DNA of 64,000 bases from Paragonimus skrjabini miyazakii (GCA_014338405.1 JTDE01002053.1:2806-66805), one strand, 5' to 3'. Shown: positions 38,201-50,022, counted from the stretch's first letter. Made by a program: numbers and translations. Notes: generated by a model from the sequence alone, not told the origin.

Positions 38201-38601
38201 CACCATTTCGACTAGGTGAATACAACAATTCAACACTATGGGTTGGAAGAATACTGTATAGCGATGGGATATAACACGGAAGAAATATACGATAGAAGAA
38301 ATTGCTGAAAATGAGGGAAATGACTAGATTGGCTGCTATCTGAGTCTGAACCATTGTTGAGTTCACTAAGTCAGCAAATTCTGATCAGACAAGGACAACA
38401 ATCCACAGCAACTTATCGTCATGCTATTAAACATCTACAACTGATTGCAACAAAATCAACAGTTTGTTTGAGTATTTTTGATCGACACTTCATTCCCTCG
38501 TTAGGTTCTTGTACATCTGTCTTTGCAATTAACAGTGGTTTTAGCCCAGGTTCAATGAAATACCCTAATTTATTTGTAGAGTGGTAGGTTAAACAACTGC
38601 G
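35207..38601. other. No recognisable gene
   Basis: Short frames only. A 144-codon minus-strand frame (38366-37932) has no recognised domain. Confidence 0.45.
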
Positions 38602-38646
38602 CTCACATAATATATTCTTTTATTTCGAATTCCTTTAGAGATATTC
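38602..38646 (+). promoter_or_regulatory. Candidate splice acceptor and 5' UTR just before the EGF gene start
   Basis: A T-rich tract followed by CCTTTAG at 38630-38636 lies ten bases upstream of the chosen ATG (38647). This is a good 3' splice site, so the coding exon probably has either an upstream 5' UTR exon or a spliced leader added in trans, as flatworms do. The two cannot be told apart here. Confidence 0.4.
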
Positions 38647-39043
38647 ATGGACAATATTGGTGACATCTTGGTCCTGCTCATATTAACTTCTTTGAGATGC
38701 AGTCAACTGGACGGACAAATGAACAGTGCAACGTTACAACCGTCTGCCAACGTAGCCCCCATCAAGTCGAATTGGACGCGTTCGGCAAGCACAAACATTA
38801 TGGCAGAGGGCGATAGGCTATTCACAGAATCACCACCTGTTTCGTTTCGAAATCCCTCCTTTGATCAGTTCCCCTCCGCCGTGTCACAGATGGAAATATT
38901 CTCAAACAGAGCGGTTGAACTCAATCTGTTACCAGCATGCGTCCCACCTTGCCAAAACGGGGGAGTTTGTAGAAAAGACGAAAAACAAAACACGAACTTT
39001 TGTCTGTGCCCTCAAGACTACACTGGATCAACATGTGAAATGT
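38647..39043 (+). CDS. EGF-domain secreted protein, first coding exon
   Basis: 132 codons plus one base. Residues 1 to about 20 form a signal peptide (hydrophobic core ILVLLILTSL). Residues 24-95 are a polar linker with one N-glycosylation site (N42-W-T). Residues 98-130 form an EGF-like domain with six cysteines at 98, 102, 108, 119, 121 and 130 and the typical C-Q-N-G-G-V-C and Y-T-G-S-T-C segments. The exon ends after 39043 with a strong donor (GTGAGT), leaving phase 1, the usual phase around EGF exons. The start is the first ATG after a good acceptor. The protein is probably secreted or a membrane receptor or ligand; the specific family (for example Notch ligand, or matrix protein) cannot be told from one domain. 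There is no calcium-binding D-x-D/N-E start. Confidence 0.82.
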
Positions 39044-41042
39044 GTGAGTTATGTTTACTGAGTAACATATACAGTTGGTGGTCATTAGACTTGTTTTCCT
39101 TTAAGCTAACACTTACAGCTTACTTTTGCTGGTTACTTCTGTAATGTCAGAGTAAAATTCATTTTGTCATTTGTGACAAATGGACCGCTATGTTTAGTGT
39201 TAAGTTCCGACCATTTTCGACCGCTTTGCAGCTTAATTTTCAGTTACTAAGAATTGTGCATATTCGCTAGGTCTAGAACTTTTAGACACCTTCAACCTCA
39301 GTCTTATCAAAAGGTGATACACAATTTAGCCTGAGTGGAATTGTATCGAGAAAAACTTAATGATCTTTATTATGTTAGAGTCAAAACTGACCCAAACCCA
39401 CAGTATATGTGTACTACGCGAAATTTACGTGTACCCACATGCGGCCGATAAGTTCGGTGAAGGGATCGTATTGTAACGAAATGTTCAAAAGAGCAAGATG
39501 TTAACTGTTCATTGAACACGTTTCCATGTCACACGTGCAGTTTAGTCCACAACGCAGCATGTTCCCTTATGAAATGTCTTGTATACGTCTGTCTTGTTCT
39601 GTGGGTATGGCTGACGGTATTTGTTGTCCGTTTTCCTCCATTTATTCTCGCTCGTTGACCCGATTTTATTGGGTGATACCTTGTTTGATCTCTTATGTTG
39701 TCGGCTTCAAAGTTACCCCCTGTGCACTGTGTTGAAATAATCGCATCACCTACAATCAATCAGGTCATCTAGCGGCGAACCACATATTGTCTTAGATTGC
39801 ATGCTGCAAACCCCGAAATGAGGATGTTTAACTGGAAAATGACAGTGGCGTGTGCAGCATAACACTATCGGAAAATCTTATCACAGTAACACTATGTTCC
39901 ACAACAGCGAATGACCAGACATTCGGTAGTTTATATCTGTATCTGAGATACTGTGTCCAGGGTCCATACCGAACGTCGTGTTCATAACGTTAAACGTGGA
40001 CTGAAGGCGCGTGACCGGGGACGTTTAGATGGTTTTGATGTTGCTGAGGAAAACCAGCTCAGGTATGTAGACTTCAACTTGACAGAACGTATCGGAAAGG
40101 ACAATAGAACTTGTGATAACTTTTGCCCTTCATACCGCTGGAGCTAAAACAAGAAGTGGCAGTGATGGTGCGATCGGAGAAAAAAAGTTTCCAGCTTTAA
40201 TGTTGAAAGTGATGGAAAGGAATGTTCTGCCATCTAAATGTACCCATACAAACACCACTACTCATTTATCTCGCTGTATGAATAAAACAGCAAGGTCTTG
40301 TTAGTCACTTCGTGCAGTAGTATGACTAGTAGTAGCAGAGAGGATTGAAAGCCATCCATTGTGCTCGACTACGTCCAGAACAGTGGCAAAGTTAATAGTT
40401 TAGTAAAAGTGACTGAAACGTTTAGCTGCAAGCGAAGGGCAGCTTGCTGAACGATTGTGCTACTCCACAACGTAACTCAGCATTCAGAAAGCGTCACTTT
40501 CATACCATGGACCAAAACGAAAACAAAAGCTACTTCCTCAAGAGTTGGAGAATACCCGTGTCTTCAATCACAGTTTCAGAAGGAAAGAACATTCTAGACC
40601 ACAAGCATCTGAAATATTACGAGTCTTTAGCGTCACCTGAATCTTCGATTTGGGATTTTGACCCACGGTATAAAAGATAGACACAAGCCAAGATTGTCTG
40701 TCCAAAAAGGACTCCGTCGTAGATGCAACAAGCCACACACATAAAAGACGTTGTTCGCAAATTACCAGCTCACACTGTCATGTGCATGCGATTTTGCAAA
40801 GCCGCTCATAAATGGAAATCCCTTTGAAGTAGATTGATCGACTTTGTAGCAATATATGATTGTTTGCACGTTTGTCATCATCTTGCATGCCAGGTCCATT
40901 TTGATTCGAAAAACAAAGAGCGTAATTCTAGTCTGAACTTAATACAAGGGATGTGTTTACCTAGTATACGTTCATCCTGCAACCTTATAGGTGAATATAT
41001 GACGAACACCATCCAATGGAGCAATCGTATCATTCATATAGA

Positions 41043-41303
41043 TTGAACCTCATCCACAATTGATCGCAGCTGTCGCATTCCAATAGACTTTTCAGTCAGC
41101 CCCTTTTGAAAAGAAGCACTAGACTCGAGTTTCGCTCTCACTAGAGCTCGTCAGTAGTGCACATCCTCCTAGCCACTGCCGGGACTAGAACCACGGCCAC
41201 GCTATTCATGAGGCAACAGTGTTTACCACCGCGCCATTGACCTCACATTAGGCAAGACAGAATTATATATGAAAATCAAAATCACTTACTATTAATCAGT
41301 AAT
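41043..41303 (-). repeat. Hammerhead/tRNA-like repeat, inverted core joined to a forward tail
   Basis: 41043-41270 is, on the minus strand, tail, hammerhead (41116-41160) and tRNA-like segment (about 41176-41253). At about 41270 it joins a forward tail end (AAAATCAAAATC…CAGTAAT, to 41303). The same odd junction is seen in the copy at 54771-55033. It is directly followed by a forward unit. Confidence 0.83.
41116..41160 (-). ncRNA. Hammerhead ribozyme, complete and perfectly paired
   Basis: The best motif in the window, on the minus strand. It has a fully paired six-base-pair stem I (GCACUA/UAGUGC), core CUGACGA, a fully paired stem II GCUCU/AGAGC with loop AGUG, GAAA, palindromic ACUCGAGU stem III and cleavage triplet GUC. 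Predicted cleavage is between 41122 and 41121. It lies inside the EGF gene's intron but antisense to the gene, so it would act only in a transcript of the repeat itself. Confidence 0.85.
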
Positions 41304-41708
41304 CAAATACCGTTCAACAAGACAATGATTTCTGTGATTTCAACTTGTAGAGAAGTCTTAGTCGAGGAAGCATTCATTGGAGTCAACAGACAGTAAATGT
41401 GTTTCCTCTCGAGGCAATCAGACAACCTGATCACGACTCACAAGCGAAAGTGGTTGAGTGTTCATATACGATAATTCGGTCATGCCTAATGTGAGGTCAG
41501 TGGCGCAGTGGTAAACACTGTTGCCTCATGAATAGCGTGGCCGTGGTTCTAGTCCCGGCAGTGGCTCTAATGAGAGCGAAACTCGAGTCTAGTGCTTCTT
41601 TTCGAAAGAGACTGACTGGAAAGTTTATGGGAATGAGACAGCTGCGATCAATTGTGGATGATGTTCAATCCATATGAAAATCAAAATCCCCTACTACTCA
41701 TCAGTAAT
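41304..41708 (+). repeat. Hammerhead/tRNA-like repeat, full unit with hammerhead deletion
   Basis: 405 bp on the + strand from head to the CATCAGTAAT end. The tRNA-like segment is at 41490-41564 (A box TGGCGCAGTGG, B-box-like GGTTCTAGTCCC). Compared with the other units, about 23 bases are missing between GGCAGTGG and CTCTAATG, which would restore the 430-bp length. Confidence 0.85.
41565..41595 (+). ncRNA. Hammerhead ribozyme, 5' half deleted
   Basis: Stem II loop and 3' strand, GAAA, stem III, GUC and the 3' strand of stem I are kept, but the 5' strand of stem I and CUGANGA are deleted. It cannot cleave by itself. Confidence 0.7.
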
Positions 41709-42951
41709 CGTATCGTTGTCTGAGTTATACGTAAATCCATTGGTCGTGTGTTCACCTCTGAAGTGTTCTGTCCAGTTAACAAATGTCGTTTATAGTCTAT
41801 ATTTGCTTGTCATTTCTATTTCGTTTGACCCATAGCAATTGTATATAGATTGTTCGGCTTAATGCGTTGTCCGGAATTAACTGGCTTCAGGATGTACCCA
41901 TTCTAAATAGTTTGTGAAATACTTTAAGGATGAACCCGTCCGAATATGTCGTAAATTGTTAAAAGTAGTTATTTGTAAACATCAGGCTACAGGAGACCTA
42001 GTTTGTAGTCAGTACCGGTCACGTCAAACTGGTTGCTGAACAATTCTTTGGTCATACTACACTCATATTGTGGCTAATTTTGTGAAACTCTACAGGACAA
42101 TGGATATTCGATAACCATAAGCTAATATGAAGTAACAGCATCAACCACAGTTCGTCATCTAACTATTTTGTGCAATATACTGAAAGTAGTTAACCATATT
42201 GTGTGAAAAAAGACGAACTCTCAACCAAAAATACCTAAGCTGTCACTTCACTTTGTTAACTTGAAAAGCCAGTTTGCTCGTGAACACAACAATATGAATT
42301 TAACTCACGGATGTGTGAGTGACAGTCAATACATACATATAAACAACTCAAATTGTTGCCCTAAATAAGTACTTTAACTCCACTTCTGTCAGTACCCGAC
42401 TTACATTTCAGAGACTCGGTGATGATTATAAGACTACTGGTGATAACGGTATTAATAACTTGCTTCGTTCATGTTGAATAATTGGTTATACAGCCATCGT
42501 CTGGTAGTTGAGAAAGAGAGTCCATTCATTTTCATGGACTGGCACCGTACATGTTTCATTCAACTGGAATATTGTCAATCACATTTGGCGGGTTGTCAAA
42601 ACCTGTTTGAAAGCCTGAACACTGTCTTTATGTTGTTGATCTAAGAGAATTTATTTTGGTCGCTTAGCAGTTTGAAAAAGAACATACTTTTGGGGGAACT
42701 GAAGGATACGATACCAATCAAACCGGAAGTTTTTGAAAAAGAACATACGCTCATGTTACAGTTTTAAACTTGGAACACAAATGATAAACTATTGATGAAA
42801 TGATAAATGTCAAGTCCCCTGACAACAAGTGAATATTCTGCCCAGCTGTATGTCACAACTTGGTGACTATCCAACCTGTTAGGGAATCTGCTTCATATTG
42901 AAACATCTGTTCAAACCAGTTAGAAACAATGTATCCTATTCATAGTTAGAC

Positions 42952-43250
42952 AACGGCGTTTACATTAACGGTGACTATTGGGTGAGAAGCATGCTGTGTT
43001 TTGATGGGGCCCATTGGCTACTGTGATGTACTAACCTAACTTAGGCAAATCGGTTGGTTAAATCTAACACGCCTTCAGACCACTTGTTTCAATCGTTAAA
43101 TCTTACAAACCACCTCGACGTGGCGGCTGATCGTCGTTTCTGATTGGCCGACAGCATTCGGTCACAGTTCCGTCTGCAGCAGGTTGTGTGTGATATCTGA
43201 TTACTGAACGTTCTTCATTCAGGCAGTCCTGCAGTCTCGTTACAACGCAT
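42952..43250 (+). repeat. Dispersed repeat of unknown type, copy 2
   Basis: The left part (42958-43000, TTTACATT-ACGGT) resembles 51588-51640. The right part (43133-43246) resembles 35090-35206 and 51741-51830. The spacing of left and right parts is similar (about 175 and 153 bases), suggesting one repeat of roughly 300 bp. Confidence 0.45.
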
Positions 43251-46200
43251 GAACCAAACAATTCGCTTTCTCACTCGTTCGACAGCTAAACTATTATTCT
43301 GTTTCGGCAGCGCGACGCAAACAGCCGAGTGCTGGAAGCTGCCTGGTTATTCGAATAGATCTGTTGGTGGAACTCAAGGTCGGTGGCGGTTGACTTCATT
43401 TGGTCTAACACCCAAATACATTGTACTTAGTGGGTCAGTGGTTACGTCAGAGTAATGGAGCCGATCGACGCGGTAAGCCAGTGCACATACAATTTGCCTT
43501 TACACAGATGTTAGGAACATTATTTGTCATGTTTCCAAGTCCAAATTAGCAGCCCATCACGTGAGGTCGTGGTTCATTAAAAGGAATTCGCTAACTTGCA
43601 TGAAAAAGTGGAAAATGAACAGAATACAATAGTGTTCAATCAAGGTCCGACAACCCTACCACAATACGGCGGAAACTAATTACTGATGACAGGAACATGG
43701 CAATCAGGAGGATACCTGTAATGATTGTAAGTAAGATGAATGAAAATTTGAGGCGAAACTATTCATCAGATATCCGTAGCGCACATAGTGCTTGAAAGTT
43801 ATTCATTGACGACGGGGTTTAACTGGCGGTGAAGTTTGTTTCAAAGTTGTATGCTGCCTGGGGGAGTTACGGGTTACCTCAAGAAAAACTGGAAATCTTA
43901 GTTGGTTTACCACATGCCCATGGACTTTATGAAAAATTCTGTCGAGTTCCCCTGGAGTGTTAATTTTTGAACAAGTGTCTTAACGGACATTATGATTTAG
44001 CAAAGGTTCTGTAAGGTAAAAACATATATATAAGGTGATAAATTTAATTATCTTTAGAGAATCATATTTCATTGTACTTATGTTGACGAAGTGTTTGAAG
44101 TACTTAGGACAAATTGTGGGAGAATAGATGATCCCGATTCTGCACCGATGTAACTGAAAAGACGCCACGAACGTGTAATCTACATGCCAGACAAAGGCAA
44201 CAATTTCGGCATCAGACTCTGGATAGTCGTCGACTCTGAGAAGAAATTTGTCTACAATACGTTGCCATATATGTGCTGTTCTTAGGCTATTTCGGTATGT
44301 TACTAGTTCGCCTGCAGTCGCTTTGAGGTCGATAACCTTTTCATCTCTCCTTCATCGGAGGTTCTACCGATGGATAAATGAACTCTGATAGAGAACGCTC
44401 CGTGACAACCGTAAAGGACTGCCATAAGAGATACTTCTGTTGCAGGAGACGGTTTTCTATCAGAAAAATATTACTGGTTAACAGAGAAAAAATTCTGTCC
44501 GTATTCTCGCTGAACCACATAAAAGGTCAGATGTAAGACCTCCAAAAGACGGAAAAGCGATCTTTAGTAAGTTTCATAATGAGAATAGATGTCGGGTTGA
44601 CACCGTAGACAACTTGTTCAACTGTCGAGGATTGTCGAGAAGGTGGCCTTTAGCCGCTCGGGGAGAAATGTGTGCGGAAAACGTTATCCATCACTGGAAG
44701 TTACGTCAGCATTACAACCTAGCATTCTCACTTCTAGTAAACTACTTGCAAAAATGCAAAATTTTGCTGTTTTAAGTGCAAGACTAATGTATGGTCACTG
44801 TTGTGTTTCGCGGCCAAAGCCTCGTGTGCTCTTCTGTAAGTTGTACGGAAGCTTTTGACTTGGTGCCGTTTTTCTCATCCAATAAACCCGACCGGATTAG
44901 TTTTTATACAGGACGTGATTGAGCATAAAGCTGTTTACATCATCAAAATGTTTCATTCTGTTCGAAAAGGAGGTTTTGTTTCGTTTTAATACTTTCAGTC
45001 TCAGGGGTTACCGGTACACTGGTATTATTTCAATGTAGGTTACGTGATGCATATGAGCTGAAGAACATCAGTCCTCGGCAATAATATTCCATAAATGAGG
45101 TCAGCAGTAACAATGCATAACTGATTAATCGTGACGTTTGCATAACTAGGAAAACAACCCAGTCACGAGGTTGTAAACGGAATGGTTTAGTTTAATATGT
45201 TGTGCTGTTTGCCATGCGAAATTGTCGCAGCGGTAGATGACTAAGTGAGTGAGATACGCTAAGGAAACTGATCTGCACCAGCATTTATCAGCTTGCTTCT
45301 TAATAGTGTGCTTAAGTACTTCATTTTTGACAAGTGTTTTCGCATATACATAGGGACAAGAATGTTCCCACTCACCAACACTCCACGAACCAACCAAGAA
45401 CTACAGAGAGAGGATGCGAAGTATGGATCGCTGAGGTTGCCCTCAACATGCAGACACACTAGTGAGACCAGCCAGTGGTGCACGCATAGAATGACATATC
45501 ACACAACCGTACTACTCAACGCCCACGCGACCTTCGTTCACCATCGCCACAACATGCCTGGCCTTCGGAGCACTTTTACTCTGTGCAGTAACGTCGGTGA
45601 CTTCACAGCTAAACAACGTAAACCCCTTTCCTTTATCCAGATGATTTGGCTCGCACCTGGTGTTCTGGTTCGTTCAAAAACAGACTGGTGTCATCCTTTT
45701 TCGGTCTAACGACCAAAGTGACCGAAACCAAAGGAATCCTGTGTACACCCGTCACTACAAGTGGCTTTCATTGCATCGTTTTTGGTTCCACTCGCTCACC
45801 AGTAACCCGCGTAAACCCGAAGTAATGTGACCAAGGGAGTGTACACAGTGGTGTTTGTAGTCCAGTCGACCCACTCTGATTAGCCAAGGGTAGGGCTTGT
45901 ATGAAATTGAAGCCCTTAATACTAGGAAACAGAAGCATGATGAAGCCGCTAAAAGAGAGAAATGAAACTGTCAGGCAAGAAAGAGGTCGCTATAGGCGTA
46001 CCTATAAATGTACTTTATATAAGATTAGGGAGGAAAACAAACATTTGGATTGGGAGCTAGACTAAGCCTACAGCTTGAAGCATACCAGCGGAACTAAGAA
46101 AAAGAACGGGCAGCAGGCCGTCATGGCCCAATTTTTTTTAAAGCGGGAGCGCATGATTCACCACATGACGAGGATAATTGGTTTACAAGATCCAAGAAGT

Positions 46201-46369
46201 ACGTAAACGACTTAACGAAAGTCGTTGCCGTATTGCAAGTACGTTAACAGCCAACCAATGCAAGACAGCCAGTAAATTTCTCTCAATGCTTGTGTTCAAG
46301 TCACCACGAACAGTATCAACTAAAGATCATTAGCGAAACACGCGAATAACTTTATGACCGCGCAGTAGT

Positions 46370-46760
46370 TACCCACTGAGCCCTTGGGCAGCCATCGGGA
46401 CTGTACTTTTGCAAACTGATCGGTTTAAGGCTATAGCTGATACTGCAGCACAAAAAACCTGCTTAGATGACATCTTCCTACAGCTTCTGATCACCACGAT
46501 TCCCCTTACCTGCTCTTAGCAGTGCACACAACAGTTGTGTCGGAATCCGTACGTCAGCCATCCCAAGGACGTGTCCAAGTCAACAAAGCTGACTGAGCAC
46601 CGGCGAGCTTTCAGTTCTCTCCGTGGCGGCAGACTGATGTGCCTCGTTGTTAAGAACCGTGTCCGACCACCGGAAGCTCAAGATGCTTTTAATGTTGAGT
46701 AACATACGTCTTTGTCTGTGAGTAGCACAACACGACTCGTATGCGCGGAAACTAAATGAC
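46370..46760 (-). pseudogene. LINE C-terminal fragment, decayed
   Basis: On the minus strand, 46743 down to about 46493 reads SILSFRWSDTVLNNEA…LGHVLGMADVRIPTQLL, with one internal stop. It matches the region after the RT of flatworm LINEs: R-x-I-L-x-x-x-W-x-D-x-I-x-N-x-E-V…L-x-W-x-G-H-V-x-R-M-x-x-x-R-L-P-x-x-L. Weaker similarity goes on to about 46370 after a frame change. It is the 3' end of a LINE lying in the intron of the EGF gene in antisense. Confidence 0.65.
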
Positions 46761-49454
46761 TGATCTCAACTCCGGGAAAACCGGGAGCTGGAAGCGACCA
46801 TTAGAGACGTACATACGCATTCTGCGTGACGTGTCACCAAAGAAACTGTCGTTTCACTACTGCGGAGTAGTAATTGCGTTCATTATCGCATATGTTCACA
46901 CACATTGTATCAGATGTCATGCAATAAGCAGTTTCTCAGGCTAAGCGTCTTTTGTTGTCACAATACTGAAGTATTGCAGATGAAGGTGACTCAGACTCCG
47001 CACAGTCAGATGGTATTGTGCTTGGGCTTTACTATTGTACAACAGCCTGGAGTGCATCGTTACCTAGTCTGCAAGCAGCTAAACTTTCAATTTCACACTC
47101 CAGTCCTTCCGGATATGTCTTTCAAGACGTCCGAAAGCATTTATAGCCTTCTCCATACGTGCTCGCAGCTGGCGTTACATGGACACATCTATCAACAGAC
47201 TGCTATCCAATCAGCGAAAATCCCGCACAGGTATCTAAAACGCAATCACTGATAAGGATTTTAGGTGTAATTATGGCGCCTTCGTCAGGAGATGGCCAAA
47301 GGAAAGGAAATGTTTTACTTTTGTTGATATGAAAGTGCTAGAGGCAAATTTTCAAGATATCCTCCAAATTTAGCACAAGACGTTAAGGCTCCTGCTAGTC
47401 AGTACTTTAGTAAATTGTGCGGATAGGCTGAAAATAATCATAATCGACTATCAGTGTACCCTTATATTAGCACACCTATATTAATACAACTAACCTAACC
47501 TAACTTCAATATCTTCGATCGACAGATCGTTTACAGGAAATGAATTAAAAACTGGTGTCGAACATGCTAAGGATGAACTGTAAACATATAACATGACATC
47601 ACACCTTGCGGCAATTTCCCGAACCAGCGCTAATGAGTAAGGTTCCACAACCAGTTGTGTAAGCACCTCTCAAGAAAATTGCAATAATAGGCAGCTGGCT
47701 ATTTGCATAACTATCAAATTGACACTATGACACATCTGAGTCAAGGGCCAGATAACTGTCAAAAACAGTGAGGGCAAAATATACACAGGTAAACCACTGG
47801 GAAGAACAACGCCAGGTTGGTTATTCGTATGTTTTAATTTGAAAAGTCAATGCAATAACCACTGGCTCTCTTCACACTGATCATACAAAGGACTACTGGA
47901 GCATGTCTGAGTGAACCGTTGAAAGACAAACAGGTTAATTGTCTAAAACGTTCAACACATGGTTTACAGACACCTGTTTAGGAAAGTTTGACTGACAGTG
48001 GCAAGAAAAAAATTAGTTAATGCGTGCATAGCTCGCAACCCTGACACTGATGACAATTTTGAAGGACAAGGTACCTATCAGACCCCTAGCTAGAAAATCC
48101 AAACAGAGTTGATTAAATGGAAATTCCTAGGATTTTGATTAATCTGCAATCTGTCAATTACTAGCTGTAGTCAGGCCCCAGTTGAACAAAATTCGCTTAA
48201 CTAAGTGACAAATTCTCTCCTACAAAGAGCTGTAATATGCAGAGAACAGACCTCAACCAAGCCGTTAGTCGTTCTGGTTATGACATTAGAAGGCAATTTC
48301 GTAAGAAGTCAGGAATGGAGTTAGCGCTCATGTTTAGACAAGAAATTATATCTGGCTCATATCAACCACACATTTATCAGAAACAGAGATTAGTCGGCAT
48401 GACAGTGAATTCGTAAATGCGGTACAACGTGTGCATCTAGCGGCAGAACGCCCGAATTAACATTGTTATCAAACACGCACGGATTTTACTGGTACAGCTT
48501 TACGAGAAAATATCATAAGTGAGGCATCAGCATAAAACGCGGATTTTCCCTGAATCTAACACCTTACTCAAGCTTCTACTATGAGCTCACAGAATATGAC
48601 AGAATCCCACCTAGGATGCGATGTTATAACACCACAGACGCCACCTCTAAATATGTATAACAAATACCTAATTGATTTCGCATCCTTCTATGCCTAAAAG
48701 AGAAACCAGTATGGAGAAAGGTATAGACCAAAACGAAAAACAGTCTAACAGCTCATTAATATGATGTTTTTAATATGTAAGATCAGCAGTGTGAAGCATA
48801 AACGTACTGTTACATAATCATCCATTTGTCAGATTTCTCTTCACTGTTGGATCACTCAGTTTTTCTGTGCGTAACATCACAGGTGTTAGTGCTGGCAACC
48901 GGCGGTAAACCTTGGTTTTTACAGTACTCACGTGACTCCATAAACGCGCGCACACCCACCTGATAGCAGTTAATCTAAGATCTCTTGCATATTATGTATC
49001 TTGGAAGTTCATGCAATCATCGGTTGCTTGAATAATTCTGAGTCCACAGTTCCAAGTGTCACACGGCGCTAGAATTTGTTCATCACGTTTAACAGGGTGT
49101 AAACCAGGAGATAAGCTGTGTCTGAGGAAGCAGGGTTTGTCAGTGAAAAAAACCACGTGTTGTATTTCTCAGTTTGGTGGCCCTAGGAAGATGAACAAGC
49201 CAAGGGAGTAGTGTGACTATTAGGAACTTCTGAACGATCTTTATATCAAATCACCGACAACCCATTCACTGATGACAGAGATAACTGAATTACAGTATAA
49301 TACCCTGGTGATCAGTCAAAAATCCATGTACTGTTACCCTCCAGACGCAAAATGTTGCCTAAGATTGGAAACTGTGATAACTTACAAAAGATGCAAGTGT
49401 GAGCAACCTGGAACTCGACTAGATTTGATCTAAATGTGAAACTTTGGAACATCC

Positions 49455-49560
49455 CGATCCGTTTCGTAATTCAGCTGGTTGAGCACTTGCGGCGTCTGGG
49501 TATACTCTTCCTGTCCCTGGTCGATTCTAAATCAAGTTCAAGTTTTGTGCAACAGGGTCT
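49455..49560 (+). repeat. tRNA-derived SINE fragment, family 2
   Basis: A-box-like TAATTCAGCTGG at 49467-49478 and B-box-like GGTCGATTC at 49519-49527, about 40 bases apart, as in tRNA promoters. It resembles 5105-5190, with GGGTA at the same distance (31 bases) from the A-box start. No intact cloverleaf. Confidence 0.45.
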
Positions 49561-49896
49561 TTTCTAAGTTAGCTGATATAGCATATCGGCCTATGTAGCA
49601 TACCAAAATTAGTTTCAAGCAAATCCTCACTTAACAAGCGTTTAACACTCTTTGAACTAACTTTAGCGACTCAAACTCGTACACTTGTGTTTTAATTGGC
49701 CTGGTGATGAACTTCAAAATGGAGTCACTTGCTTCAATGACTTTCTAGGAATAATTTTTTTCTTTGCACATATAAATAATCTTAATACCTCTTTCAAAAC
49801 ACACTATTACAGAGTATACAAGTATACAAGAGTTTTGCCCGTTGTTAAACTGAACAAACGTCTGCTCATTTCATCTCTATACCCTTCACGTTTCAG

Positions 49897-50022
49897 CTGA
49901 AACAACCCCCTTGAAATCGTGCGATGATTATACATGTAAGAATGGAGGTATCTGTGTGGGTTCCTCCTCACATCCGAACTGTTCTTGTCCAGCAGAGGTG
50001 ATGGGAACGTTTTGTGAAAGAC
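49897..50022 (+). CDS. EGF-domain secreted protein, second coding exon
   Basis: 126 bases flanked by an acceptor (TTTCAG) and a strong donor (GTGAGT), both in phase 1, so the exon is symmetrical as in shuffled EGF modules. Joined to the first exon it gives residues 133-174. The second EGF-like domain has its six cysteines at residues 141, 146, 152, 161, 163 and 172, with the C-K-N-G-G-I-C segment and the C-terminal V-M-G-T-F-C-E-R turn. The frame follows directly from the split codon at the junction. The exon has no stop, so the protein goes on; I found no further EGF exon up to 64000, so the rest may lie beyond the window. Both splice sites and all cysteines support a real, expressed gene. 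Confidence 0.82.

Larger units (their letters stand above)
39044..49896 (+). other. Large phase-1 intron (10,853 bp) of the EGF gene
   Basis: Bounded by GTGAGT and a T-rich TTTCAG. It holds the inverted hammerhead-repeat pair (41043-41708), a dispersed repeat (42952-43250), a LINE fragment (46370-46760) and a SINE fragment (49455-49560). Outside these I see no coding segment with domains. A small exon in between cannot be excluded. Confidence 0.7.

Noticed and set aside
37932..38366. 144-codon minus-strand open frame, basic and partly hydrophobic
   Set aside because: No recognised motif; it lies just upstream of the EGF gene on the other strand and has no promoter or splice support.
40504..40680. 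Plausible-looking hydrophilic + strand frame ending DFDPRYKR
   Set aside because: No family recognised and no splice sites in the EGF gene's phase; probably chance or an unrecognised mobile-element remnant.
45293..45709. 138-codon + strand open frame inside the EGF intron
   Set aside because: No domain, and composition like the surrounding intron.
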